Below are positions 15,955-26,385 of a DNA stretch of 64,000 nt, piece by piece. The notes under the pieces were generated by a model. It had not been told where the DNA came from. It ran no database searches and saw only the letters and a program-made list of their open reading frames with translations. Where the stretch lies: assembly GCF_032341995.1 (NCBI RefSeq), contig NZ_CP135439.1, positions 1,798,001-1,862,000 of the forward strand, in the 5' to 3' direction. How positions within the stretch are numbered: the first letter of the stretch is position 1; the number at the start of each line of letters is the position of its first letter. The position numbers and the translations under genes are program-made. The DNA is from Domibacillus sp. DTU_2020_1001157_1_SI_ALB_TIR_016. GTDB taxonomy: Bacteria > Bacillota > Bacilli > Bacillales > Domibacillaceae.

Positions 15955-17190
15955 TTAAGCTATATCTTGGAATGTGGAATAGCTTTTTAAAAGGGCATAT
16001 ATCCACTGTAAGAGCTTATTGGCACATGCGATTACAGCTACTTTATAAGGCTTTCCTTCTTCCCGTTTTTTATCATAGAACTCACGCAGTTTCTTATTTC
16101 TCGGGATGATTTCATTCGTTGTTTTCTTTTTACGACAATCACGGATGGCACATCGAACGGCCATATACAAGGCATGACGTAATCTACTTGAACCTCTTTT
16201 CGTAATCCGGTTTACAGTGCCTTTAAATCGACCAGACTCATAGATACTGGGATCGATTCCAGCGAATGCTACAAGCTTTTTAGGGTGATTAAACCGATCA
16301 ATCTCACCAATTTCAGAAATAATCGTTGCCGCGATTTTTTCTCCGATACCAGGGATTGATTGGATAATCTTATATTCTTCCATTTCTTTTGCCAAAGCAT
16401 CTATCTCATCTTCAAGCTTAGATAGATGCTTTTGGTACTCTATAAGCATTTTGATGTACATTTCGATGCTGAGGATATGGCTTTGATACAGGTTTTTCTG
16501 AAAGGGATTTCTAGTTGCTGCTTCTATCAGCTTCTTTGCCTGAGTATTTGCCCAATTCTTAGAACGGCTTTTACATAATTCATCGATTTTATTGGTTAAC
16601 ACTGCTTCATCAGCTGCCAAAACATCTTCCGATGTAGGATATTCCAATAGAGTTAGTAAAGAAACACCTGAATATAAATCCCCAAAAACGCCTCGATACT
16701 CGGGGAATACCTGGTCGAGCACTGCTTGAAATTGAAGTTTTGTTTGTACATAAATGCCTGTTATATTTGCGTGTTGTCTTGTAAGATTACGAAGATTTAA
16801 GAGTTGGATTCCTCGTTTTTTATGAGGCTCCAAATCCTCTTTATAATACAGCTCACAAAGATGATAAGCATCAAGTACATCCGTCTTTACTTTGCGTAAA
16901 GAAGAGCTCTTTGCTCGATAAGAGATGAGTGGGTTAATGATAATTAATAAATAACCTTTTTCCTCGAAATACTGAACAACGGGTGTATGATAATGCCCAG
17001 TAGACTCTAAAACGACCGGAGGTCGAATTCCTGTTAAGTCTTCGATTTCTCTTAGGTATTGGTGTAAGCTCTCTAGTCCTTCAAGGGTATGTGCCACTTT
17101 AAAACTGCCTTTGTAAGGCTTCTTTTTTTCCAAGAACGCTTGAACTTGACTTTCACCTTTGGCTATATCCAGACCAACCACTGGATCCAT
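15955..17190 (-). CDS. IS110 family transposase (DEDD)
   Basis: 411 residues. The N-terminal RuvC-like DEDD domain has VVGLDIAKGESQVQAF, VVLESTGHY and KTDVLDAYHL. The C-terminal Transposase_20 domain has IIQSIPGIGEKIAATIISEI and FAGIDPSIYESG, with the conserved Ser region in GRFKGTVNRITKRGSSRLRH. GGAGGAG precedes the ATG. No damage is visible, so it may be active. Confidence 0.93.
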   Translation of the reverse strand: MDPVVGLDIAKGESQVQAFLEKKKPYKGSFKVAHTLEGLESLHQYLREIEDLTGIRPPVVLESTGHYHTPVVQYFEEKGYLLIIINPLISYRAKSSSLRKVKTDVLDAYHLCELYYKEDLEPHKKRGIQLLNLRNLTRQHANITGIYVQTKLQFQAVLDQVFPEYRGVFGDLYSGVSLLTLLEYPTSEDVLAADEAVLTNKIDELCKSRSKNWANTQAKKLIEAATRNPFQKNLYQSHILSIEMYIKMLIEYQKHLSKLEDEIDALAKEMEEYKIIQSIPGIGEKIAATIISEIGEIDRFNHPKKLVAFAGIDPSIYESGRFKGTVNRITKRGSSRLRHALYMAVRCAIRDCRKKKTTNEIIPRNKKLREFYDKKREEGKPYKVAVIACANKLLQWIYALLKSYSTFQDIA

Positions 17191-17194
17191 TCTT

Positions 17195-17382
17195 TATCTC
17201 CTCCAATACGAATATTGCCGGTAACCCCTAATCCTTCTTGCAGTGTCATAGCTTCGCTTGTTATACGAGATCTTGGTCCCAACCAGCCAAAACATGTTTA
17301 AGCAAGTAGGGGGCGAACTGTTTACTTGACGGGATCTCAAGTCCCACGGGGGCTTACGTTCTACCCCGGCTACCGTTATCAT
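17195..17382 (-). ncRNA. Probable bridge-RNA region of the IS110 element
   Basis: Between the element end and the transposase start lie ~190 noncoding bases rich in hairpins (on the minus strand, CCGGGG...CCCCCG, GGGACTTGAGATCCCGTC and AACCCCTAATC-like pairings). In the IS110 group such a region encodes the RNA that pairs with target and donor DNA. I infer this from family and position. The loops were not mapped to target sequence. Confidence 0.5.
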
Positions 17383-17399
17383 AAAACCATATAAAAAAT

Positions 17400-17434
17400 G
17401 GTCAACCAGAAATATTTTCTTTTCTGGCTGACCT
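17400..17434. terminator. Hairpin outside the IS110 end
   Basis: GGTCAACCAGAAA and TTTTCTGGCTGACC form a long stem (one mismatch) just outside the element. It could be a terminator cut off from its gene by the insertion. Confidence 0.5.
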
Positions 17435-17440
17435 TATAAT

Positions 17441-17524
17441 ACGAACGGGGGCTTTAGTTTAACAAAGGAGGTAGCTGCGGCACCTCCTTTTCTAATTGAA
17501 CAAATGAAGCAGTTTAGTAAAAAA
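17441..17524 (+). repeat. Structured repeat, 5' hairpin incomplete
   Basis: CGAACGGGGGCTTTAGTTTAA, then AGGAGGT...ACCTCCT (hairpin B), then TTGAACAAATGAAGCAGTTT. The left arm of hairpin A is missing. The B hairpin is nearly identical to the copy at 21176. Confidence 0.7.
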
Positions 17525-17605
17525 AGAGATGTTAATTTTACAACATCTCCTTTACTTATTAATCCTTGTGATTTTTAGACTCTAATTCATATATAGATAT
17601 TCTAG

Positions 17606-17680
17606 AAAGGGAGCTTTAGTTAAAGAGTGGGGATTGTTGCCGCATCCATTTTCTTTTTCAACAAAACGGGTTAATCCAAT
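17606..17680 (+). repeat. Structured repeat, degenerate copy
   Basis: GGGAGCTTTAGTTAAAGAG, then TGGGGAT...ATCCA, then TTCAACAAAACGGG. It follows the family order but has lost several pairs. Confidence 0.5.
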
Positions 17681-17703
17681 ATGAAAGTAGTATAAGAATA
17701 TTA

Positions 17704-18324
17704 TTAGTAGGCGATACCTACCCGTGATTTTATATAATCGCTTGCTTTTATCTGTTTAAATGTAAATTCTGCTGTATCCGGTACGGATATTTCAGCTCCA
17801 CCCTCCGGCAAAAAATTTCGGTCTATTCGATATTTGCCTACCCTTTCTCCATCCGGCAAGTACGTAGGGCAGACAATCGTCCATTCGAGGGTTGATTGTT
17901 TGAGCATATCGTAAACTTTATGATGTTCTTTCGCTGCACGGGTTGACTTCTGCTTTGATTCACTTGATTGATAACGCAGAGAATTTGGCGTGGTTCTACT
18001 TTGCAGAATACCCGCAGTTCCTATTGTTATTATTCGTTTTATACCTTCGTTTTCCATTGCTTCGATAATAAGTGGCATACTTTCTGATAGAGTGGTTGTG
18101 CCATCAGTATTCAGTGCACTAATAACTACATCAATCCCATGTATTGCACGTACTATATCATCTTTATTTAAAACATTCCCTTGAATAATGGTTAAATCTT
18201 CATTATTTATTTGAAACTTCTCTGGAGTGCGAACTAATACAGTAACATGATGTCTGTCATGAAGAGCATAAGTCACTATTTGACTTCCAACTCGTCCAGT
18301 TGCACCTAAAATTAAAATATTCAT
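17704..18324 (-). CDS. NAD(P)H-binding short-chain dehydrogenase-like protein
   Basis: 206 residues with the nucleotide motif ILGATGRVGSQIVTYAL and strands DVVISALNTD and RIITIGTAGIL, the layout of small NAD(P)-binding proteins such as B. subtilis YwnB. Substrate unknown. AAGGAG lies ~10 bases before the ATG. It is the only gene on the minus strand within the repeat-rich part from 17.4 to 21.3 kb. Confidence 0.8.
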   Translation of the reverse strand: MNILILGATGRVGSQIVTYALHDRHHVTVLVRTPEKFQINNEDLTIIQGNVLNKDDIVRAIHGIDVVISALNTDGTTTLSESMPLIIEAMENEGIKRIITIGTAGILQSRTTPNSLRYQSSESKQKSTRAAKEHHKVYDMLKQSTLEWTIVCPTYLPDGERVGKYRIDRNFLPEGGAEISVPDTAEFTFKQIKASDYIKSRVGIAY

Positions 18325-18383
18325 AAGAATGAGGCTCCTTTTGTAAATACTAATATTTTACTATGAAAATTATTTTATTGTCT

Positions 18384-18479
18384 TGTTCAACTAACGTGGT
18401 GCTTTTGTTTAATATCTCCGTTGTCATTTCGGCACCCTTTTCTTATTCAGCTAACAAGGCAATTTAAATCAATAAGATA
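18384..18479 (+). repeat. Structured repeat copy
   Basis: TTCAACTAACGTGGTGCTTT with TGTTTAATATC, a weak B hairpin ending GGCACCC, and the C part TTCAGCTAACAAGGCAATTT. It lies between divergent genes. Confidence 0.65.
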
Positions 18480-18561
18480 CAGTTATGACTTTTTATCAAT
18501 AATTCATAATTCCTCTTATGTATCATGTTTGATATGTTAAAGAAAAGAAAGGGGAATGATA

Positions 18562-19305
18562 ATGAGAATTTTTGATGCACATTTCCACATTATTGATTTT
18601 GATTTTCCAATTATCGAAAACCAGGGGTATACACCACCGAGCTATGTTGTAACAGATTATCAAAATGAAACTGCTAATTTGAATGTATTAGGTGGAGCGA
18701 TTGTGTCTGGGTCTTTTCAAGGATTTGACCAAGAATACTTATTGAAGGCGCTTAAACAAATGGGTCCATCATTTTGCGGCGTTACACAATTGCCCTTTAC
18801 TATGACGGATGATGAAATTGTAAGCTTACATAACAATGGGGTAAGAGCATTACGATTTAATATAAAACGAGGCGGTTCAGAAGATTTATCAAAGCTCGAT
18901 TACTTTGCAAGAAGAGTTTATGATTTGGCTGGGTGGCATAGTGAACTTTATATTGATGCAAAAGAGTTACCTGAAATTGCATCGACTATTGAAAAATTAC
19001 CTGCTATTTCAATTGACCACTTAGGTTTGTCTGAAGAAGGCCTAATGCATTTGTTAAAATTAGTTGATAAAGGTATACACGTAAAAGCAACAGGTTTTGG
19101 GCGTGTGGAACTAAATGTTGAAAACGCTTTAAAATCCATATATGAAACAAATCCTGATGCACTTATGTTTGGCACAGATTTGCCATCAACAAGAGCGAAA
19201 AGACCTTTTGAATACGAAGATATTGAATTGATTCAGCATCTATTTGATGAAAAAGCTGCTGATAAAATCTTATATACAAACGCTTTAAAATGGTATTTCA
19301 AGTAA
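18562..19305 (+). CDS. Amidohydrolase family (TIM-barrel) hydrolase
   Basis: 247 residues of the amidohydrolase-2 / 2-pyrone-4,6-dicarboxylate lactonase-like group: N-terminal metal motif FDAHFHI, then SIDHLGLS and the C-terminal GTDLPSTRA. Substrate unknown. I start at the ATG at 18562, 7 bases after AAAGGGG. The ATG at 18556 is too close. A broken copy of its first 40 codons is at 1186-1320, so this gene has been duplicated or moved. Confidence 0.85.
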   Translation: MRIFDAHFHIIDFDFPIIENQGYTPPSYVVTDYQNETANLNVLGGAIVSGSFQGFDQEYLLKALKQMGPSFCGVTQLPFTMTDDEIVSLHNNGVRALRFNIKRGGSEDLSKLDYFARRVYDLAGWHSELYIDAKELPEIASTIEKLPAISIDHLGLSEEGLMHLLKLVDKGIHVKATGFGRVELNVENALKSIYETNPDALMFGTDLPSTRAKRPFEYEDIELIQHLFDEKAADKILYTNALKWYFK

Positions 19306-19351
19306 TTCGGTCCCCATTAGATTAAGAATGAAATACTGCAGTGTTTGAGTG

Positions 19352-19405
19352 TGCACACTTAGACTAACGGGGCTTTTGTTTAATATCTCGGCCGTCATCT
19401 AATGG
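19352..19405 (+). repeat. Structured repeat, 5' half
   Basis: CACTTAGACTAACGGGGCTT with TTGTTTAATATCTCGGCCG. Homology stops before the C hairpin. It starts 47 bases after the amidohydrolase stop. Confidence 0.6.
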
Positions 19406-19445
19406 AACAAAAACTTATTATGGTTACATTGGAGGGGGAATTTTA

Positions 19446-19910
19446 TTGAATACAAATCAAGTTACATTTAGAGAAGCAACAATACAAGACCTCGACAGGA
19501 TTGTGTATATGCTTTCAGATGACGTTTTAGGAAACAAAAGAGAGCTTTATAAACAACCTTTGCCAGAAAGTTATATAAAAGCATTTCAATCTATTAACTC
19601 TGACCCAAACAATGAATTGATTGTGGCTTGTTGTGGTGAAGAGATAGTAGGTGTTCAACAGATTACATTTACTCCATACATTACTCATCAAGGAGGATGG
19701 AGAGCCACAATTGAAGGTGTTCGTACTGCATCTTTAGAACGTGGGAAAGGTATAGGGTCTATGTTAATTCGATGGGCAATTCAACGTGCCAAAGAGCGCG
19801 GGTGTCATATGGTTCAACTAACAACAGATAAAAAGAGACCCGAAGCACTTCATTTCTATGAAAAGTTAGGTTTTAAGGTATCGCATGAGGGATTGAAATT
19901 ACACCTTTAG
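19446..19910 (+). CDS. GNAT family N-acetyltransferase
   Basis: 154 residues. Acetyl-CoA motif A is clear, TASLERGKGIGSMLIRWAI (R/Q-x-x-G-x-G), followed by motif B ALHFYEKLGFK. Acceptor unknown. The TTG start is preceded by GGAGGGGG. A complete structured repeat begins 12 bases after the stop. Confidence 0.88.
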   Translation: MNTNQVTFREATIQDLDRIVYMLSDDVLGNKRELYKQPLPESYIKAFQSINSDPNNELIVACCGEEIVGVQQITFTPYITHQGGWRATIEGVRTASLERGKGIGSMLIRWAIQRAKERGCHMVQLTTDKKRPEALHFYEKLGFKVSHEGLKLHL

Positions 19911-19921
19911 AAGGAATGGTT

Positions 19922-20016
19922 ATTGAGCTAACGGGGTGCTTTTGTTTAATATCTCGGCTGTCATTTCGGCAGCCTGTTCTTATTCAGCTAACGAAGCAGG
20001 ATAGTTGAAGAAGATA
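19922..20016 (+). repeat. Structured repeat, complete copy
   Basis: TTGAGCTAACGGGGTGCTTT with TGTTTAATATC (A), GGCTG...CAGCC (B), TTCAGCTA...TAGTTGAA around ACGAAGCAGGA (C). It directly follows the GNAT gene. Confidence 0.75.
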
Positions 20017-20361
20017 GAAGATTATTATTCGGAAAATTCCTAATACTCTAATAAAGGTTATTGTCTATTACTAATAACGCATGTATGATTAAGATAGAGA
20101 TATAATGGAAGGGGAATTAAGATTCTACATGTGGCAAACCCTATGATGAATAATTAATAAAAATAAATAGTTACTTTTTCCATAATTTTTTATGGGAGTA
20201 GTATGTCTATTTATTTGAATTAAAATCATTTAGGGGATGCGTGGTGTGGATAATTAATTTCCCATTGTCAAGCAGATACTATTGTATATCTGCTTTTATT
20301 TATGGGTAAAAACACATCTCTATTGACACAATCATAGCGTCCCTAAATTGGGGGGGATTTA
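20017..20361. other. Intergenic with a hairpin and possible promoter
   Basis: 345 bases. AAGCAGAT (~20269) and ATCTGCTT (~20288) form a stem followed by TTATTTAT, a possible terminator. TTGACA at 20323-20328 could be a -35 for the next gene, but its -10 is poor. No gene seen. Confidence 0.45.
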
Positions 20362-21165
20362 ATGAAAAGTCAGAACGAAAACGAAGAAATGCTAACAGGA
20401 GGGAATGTCTCAAACGTATATCGATCGGGAGATACTGTTCGACGAGACTTAAAGGAAGACAGTCCCAAAATTCATAAATTATTAAAGCATTTGGAGAACA
20501 AAGGTTTCAATTGTTCACCTAAGTTTTTAGGTATTGATTCAAAAGGAAGAGAGATATTATCATTTATTGAAGGAGAAGCAGGTAATTATCCTTTAAAAAG
20601 ATATATGTTGTCAAATGATGTTTTAAAAGAAATAGCGAAGATGCTCCGTCTTTATCATGAGGCTGTAAGTGATTTTCCATTATTAGATGAGTTTAAACCA
20701 ATCGATAATACTCCGCAAAAAGCAGAGGTATTATGCCATAATGACTTTGCTATATACAACATTATTTTTAACCATGAAAAACCGGTGGGCATCATTGACT
20801 TTGATGTTGCTGGACCTGGTCCGAAAATATGGGATATAGCCTATACGCTGTATACATGCTTGCCATTAAGCAGGTTTTATCCTGCTGAAACAGAGCAGGA
20901 GGTCCACTATGTCCCCTATGATCCTTCACTACATTCCAGTCTCATAAAAAAGAGATTAACATTGTTTTTTGAATCCTACGGTGAGGAAATACCACAGAAT
21001 TTTTTAGAAATAGTACTGTTGCGATTAGAAGGGATGTGTAAGACGATAATAAGGAAAGCGAATGAAGGGGATTCGGCTTTTCAGAAAATGATAGATGAAG
21101 GACATCCTGAACATTACCAGAACGAAATTAAATTCATTCGTGAACATGGAAAAGAGTGGATTTAA
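20362..21165 (+). CDS. Aminoglycoside phosphotransferase-like kinase
   Basis: 267 residues, APH/choline-kinase fold. The catalytic loop is LCHNDFAIYNIIF (HxDxxxxN) and the metal motif is GIIDFDVAGPGP. The N-lobe is short, with GGNVSNVYRSGDTVRRDL. The family covers both resistance enzymes and small-molecule kinases, so resistance cannot be assumed. A strong GGGGGGG site precedes the ATG. A repeat copy starts 11 bases after the stop. Confidence 0.83.
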   Translation: MKSQNENEEMLTGGNVSNVYRSGDTVRRDLKEDSPKIHKLLKHLENKGFNCSPKFLGIDSKGREILSFIEGEAGNYPLKRYMLSNDVLKEIAKMLRLYHEAVSDFPLLDEFKPIDNTPQKAEVLCHNDFAIYNIIFNHEKPVGIIDFDVAGPGPKIWDIAYTLYTCLPLSRFYPAETEQEVHYVPYDPSLHSSLIKKRLTLFFESYGEEIPQNFLEIVLLRLEGMCKTIIRKANEGDSAFQKMIDEGHPEHYQNEIKFIREHGKEWI

Positions 21166-21175
21166 GGATAGGTTT

Positions 21176-21266
21176 TGTTGAACAAATGGGGCTTTAGCTT
21201 AACAATGGAGGTAGCTGCAGCACCTCCTTTTCTTATTGAACAAACGGGGAAGGATAGTTGAAGAAG
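21176..21266 (+). repeat. Structured repeat, complete copy fused to the next frame
   Basis: TTGAACAAATGGGGCTTTAG with CTTAACA (A), GGAGGT...ACCTCC (B), TTGAACAAACGGGGAAGGAT with AGTTGAA (C). The last ~30 bases double as the first codons of the RsfA-like frame. Confidence 0.75.
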
Positions 21267-21269
21267 AAA

Positions 21270-21901
21270 GGCGAATTTTTAATAATAAAACGTTAAAAGA
21301 GAGGGCTTCTATTATTGATTCTTGGACAGATGAATGGGAAAATGAGACCGTATTGCGTCATGTGAGAGAGGGAAGTACCCAGCTTAAAGCATTTGAAGAA
21401 GTGGGAAATACTCTTAATAGAACAGGAGCAGCATGCGGGTTCGGCTGGAATGCTGTGATTAGGCAGCAGTACGAAAAAGCATTAAGTCTGGCACGCAAAC
21501 AAAGAAAACAACATTTTCGTAATGTCCAAAAGAAAGAAAAGGTTTCGGGGCTTCATGTTGTTTCAGACAATAATCCTGCAGGCCAAGATACAGTAGAAAT
21601 TCCAGACTCTAATACTCTTACGATGGGACAAATCATTAATTTTCTACAAAATATAAATGCTTCTGAGGCAGATTACGAAAGCCTTCGAAGAGAACTTGAA
21701 ACGGCAAAATAAGAGAAAGCAGCTATAGAAACAAGATATGAGAAGCTTGAGAAAAGGGCACTCACCATGCAGCAAGACTATGAGGATTTAGTAAATATTA
21801 TGGACAGGGCCAGAAAGATGGTCGTATTTGGAGATGGAGCGGCTCAAAAGCCTTCCATGCAGCTAGAGAGCGATAAGGATTTAGAAAAAATAGCAGAGTA
21901 A
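21270..21901 (+). pseudogene. RsfA-family sporulation regulator, broken
   Basis: It encodes the Myb/SANT-like domain of RsfA-type prespore regulators ([20 protein letters not shown] followed by [20 protein letters not shown]), then a coiled-coil tail. An in-frame TAA at 21710-21712 cuts the tail. Beyond it the frame continues EKAAIETRYEKLEKRALTMQ to a normal stop at 21899-21901. The N-terminus is also abnormal: the frame only opens inside the repeat at 21236, and no ATG with a ribosome site is present. The gene is probably inactive. Confidence 0.8.
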
Positions 21902-21932
21902 AAAGCACAGCGTATCAGCTGTGCTTTTTTGT
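21902..21932 (+). terminator. Terminator after the rsfA remnant
   Basis: AAAGCACAGC and GCTGTGCTTTTTT form a perfect stem with T-run. Confidence 0.9.
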
Positions 21933-22267
21933 ATTACTTATACCTCTGATATATAAAACAGACAAACTCAGAGAATTGCTAATGGTCACCAAAAACTTTT
22001 ACCAATATAAAGACGCCCCTTAAGCAGGTTATTTACCTTCTTCTCTTCTAAACAAAATAGGATAGAGGCGTAATGTTTACAAGTCCCCGCTTAAGTGAAT
22101 TATCTTTTCTAAATAACATTTCTATATATAAAAATACAAAAGTATTTCACTTTAAAGTCTTTATATAAAGACCTTTATTGTTTATTAATAGTGTTAATTA
22201 AGTGAATGAATCTAAAGGTATTTACCAATTTAGCAGCAGCAAGATGTTGTTGAATTTTGATTTCTTA
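21933..22267. other. AT-rich intergenic region
   Basis: 335 bases upstream of the biotin promoter. AGTCTTTATATAAAGACC near 22160 is a small palindrome. I see no gene or other signal. Confidence 0.5.
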
Positions 22268-22333
22268 TTGACAGAATTATCTAAACGGGATAACATTTTA
22301 ATTGTTAACTATTTATATAAATTAGTTAACAAT
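22268..22333 (+). promoter_or_regulatory. Biotin operon promoter and BirA operator
   Basis: TTGACA (22268-22273), a 17-base spacer and TAACAT (22291-22296) form the promoter. Overlapping the transcription start, ATTGTTAACTA (22301-22311) and TAGTTAACAAT (22323-22333) are perfect 11-base inverted arms, the GTTAAC-type BirA site. Biotinyl-AMP-loaded BirA is expected to repress the whole operon. Confidence 0.93.
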
Positions 22334-22412
22334 GAGCCAGCATTACTTTCAAAGTAATAGTCATGATTCGACTGGCTACGTTAAATCTTGATATGGAGGC
22401 TTGGTAAAAAGC

Positions 22413-23189
22413 ATGCAAGAAAAAAAGTATTATAGCGTCAGAATGAGAGCGTCCAAGAATCAATCTCATGAAAAAGGTGGCCAGCACATATCGGGTGGTG
22501 AACAGCTGGTTACATACAGCGATATTAAACAAGCAGTTGACGCTCTGCTGGCTAAAAGCTTATCCCACTCCAGAGGAAAACCGGATTTTATGCAGATTCA
22601 ATTTGAGCGCGTAGACGATCTGGTTCAACATCTTAACCCTCTGCCGGTTACCACTAACACGGTTCATTCTACTGAACAAGGGCAGCAGTTGGCCCGGCAG
22701 CTGCTAGAAAAAGCAGGTATTCCACCGCAAACTATTCAAAAAGCTTACCAGCTTCTCACGAAATATTCTGGACTTAGTGGCGCAATGCTGGTGGATATTC
22801 ATTCAGGAAACCGACTGGATGAAGCAACCGAAAAAGGCATTCGGGTGTCTAGAATGGATTGGCCCGAGGAAAATTTCAAGAAATGGACTCAATTTAGCCA
22901 AATGGCTCCAAGCGCTCGAGTAAAAGAAGCCATGACACTTGCCGTAAAAGTAAGCGGGCACCCGGCTGCAGTAGCAGAACTATGCTGGTCCGACGATCCT
23001 GATTACGTCACCGGATATGTAGCCGGCAAACAAATCGGCTATCAGCGCATTACAAATTTAAAAGAATACGGTGATGAACGGGGCTGCCGCATTTTTTTTG
23101 TAAATAGCTTGGAAGATATAACAGATTACATAGGTTACTTGAAAACACAGCCTGTTTTGGTGCAGTGGGAGGAACACAATGACGCATGA
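22413..23189 (+). CDS. bioW: 6-carboxyhexanoate-CoA ligase (pimeloyl-CoA synthetase)
   Basis: Activates pimelate to pimeloyl-CoA, the first step of the Bacillus biotin pathway. 258 residues, the usual BioW length, opening with [20 protein letters not shown] and ISGGEQLV, and carrying [21 protein letters not shown] and [13 protein letters not shown] take the ATG at 22413. GGAGG is 13 bases upstream, somewhat far, and a TTG at 22401 is too close. Overlaps bioA by 11 bases. Confidence 0.93.
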   Translation: MQEKKYYSVRMRASKNQSHEKGGQHISGGEQLVTYSDIKQAVDALLAKSLSHSRGKPDFMQIQFERVDDLVQHLNPLPVTTNTVHSTEQGQQLARQLLEKAGIPPQTIQKAYQLLTKYSGLSGAMLVDIHSGNRLDEATEKGIRVSRMDWPEENFKKWTQFSQMAPSARVKEAMTLAVKVSGHPAAVAELCWSDDPDYVTGYVAGKQIGYQRITNLKEYGDERGCRIFFVNSLEDITDYIGYLKTQPVLVQWEEHNDA

Positions 23190-24514
23190 ACTAATTGAAA
23201 AAAGCAAAAAGTATCTTTGGCTTCCTTTTACACAAATGAAAGATTATGATGAACAGCCCTTTATTGTTGAAAGAGGGGAAGGCATTAAAGTAAAAGATAT
23301 TCATGGAAAAGAATATTACGATGGATTTTCTTCCGTCTGGCTCAATGTCCACGGACACCGCAAAAAAGAATTGGATAACGCTATTAAACAACAGCTTGAT
23401 AAAATTGCCCACTCTACATTGCTTGGCATGACCAATGTTCCGGCAACAGAGCTTGCTGAAAAGCTTGTTGGCATCAGTCCGGAAAAGCTAACGCGTGTTT
23501 TTTATTCAGACAGCGGGGCAGAAGCTATGGAAATTGCGCTGAAGATGGCGTTTCAATACTGGCAAAACATCGGCAAGCCAGGAAAACAAAAATTTGTATC
23601 TATGAGAAATGGCTATCATGGCGATACCATTGGCGCTGTCAGTGTCGGTTCGATAGAGCTGTTTCACCATGTATACGGACCACTAATGTTTGACAGTTTT
23701 AAGGCACCGATTCCGTACGTGTACCGTTCGAAAAGCAGTGATCCAGCCACCTGCCGTGATGAATGCCTCAGGGAGCTCGAACAGCTGCTGGCAGAACACC
23801 ACAATGAGATTGCTGCTCTTTCCATTGAATCAATGGTTCAAGGTGCGGCAGGCATGATTGTAATGCCGGAAGGATTTTTGTCAGGCGTACGCCGTCTCTG
23901 CACACAGTATGATGTATTAATGATTGTAGATGAAGTAGCAACCGGCTTTGGACGCACTGGGAAAATGTTTGCCTGTGAACATGAAGGCGTACAGCCGGAC
24001 TTGATGGCGGCCGGTAAAGGTATTACGGGAGGATATTTGCCCATCGCAGTAACATTTGCGACAGAACAAATTTACGAAGCATTTTATGATGATTACACAA
24101 AATTGAAAACTTTTTTTCATGGTCATTCCTATACTGGAAACCAGCTTGGCTGCGCAGTGGCGATTGAAAACCTGCGTTTGTTTGAACTGGAAAACATTGT
24201 ACATACAGTTTCAGAAAAAAGTTCGGAACTAAACCAGCTTCTCAGCGAGCTAAATGAACTGCCATGCGTGGGAGACATCCGGCAGCTCGGGTTTATGTGT
24301 GGCATCGAGCTTGTTCAATCCAAACAAACAAAACAGCCATTCCCGGCAAATGGGCGAATCGGTTATCATGTTTCTTTGAAAATGAGGGAGCTTGGCATGC
24401 TGACGCGGCCGCTTGGTGATGTCATTGTATTTATGCCGCCGCTTGTGAGCACCAAAGAAGATCTGCAGGCGATGATTGCGATTATGAAACAAGCCATTAT
24501 GGAGGTAACTAACG

Positions 24515-24528
<14 letters not shown>
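23179..24528 (+). CDS. bioA: Adenosylmethionine (or lysine)-8-amino-7-oxononanoate aminotransferase
   Basis: A PLP class III aminotransferase making 7,8-diaminopelargonate, 449 residues. It begins with the family signature [12 protein letters not shown] and has [20 protein letters not shown] and the PLP lysine in [15 protein letters not shown]. The B. subtilis enzyme uses lysine as amino donor, and the donor here is not visible from sequence. Overlaps bioF by 14 bases. Confidence 0.95.

Positions 24529-26385
<1,857 letters not shown>

Larger units (their letters stand above)
15930..17395 (-). mobile_element. IS110-family element
   Basis: It contains a full-length DEDD-type transposase and a noncoding ~200-base segment before it. 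TATGGTTTT (15932-15940) and its complement AAAACCATA (17383-17391) are inverted subterminal repeats that mark the approximate ends. The exact boundaries cannot be fixed without an empty-site comparison. Confidence 0.8.

Noticed and set aside
20362..21165. Antibiotic resistance gene
   Set aside because: APH-fold is clear but the sequence matches no specific resistance enzyme I know; called only as kinase-like.
8603..21266. Classical integron with attC sites
   Set aside because: No integron integrase is present, and the repeats have three hairpins and not the attC core pattern; only the cassette-like layout is similar.
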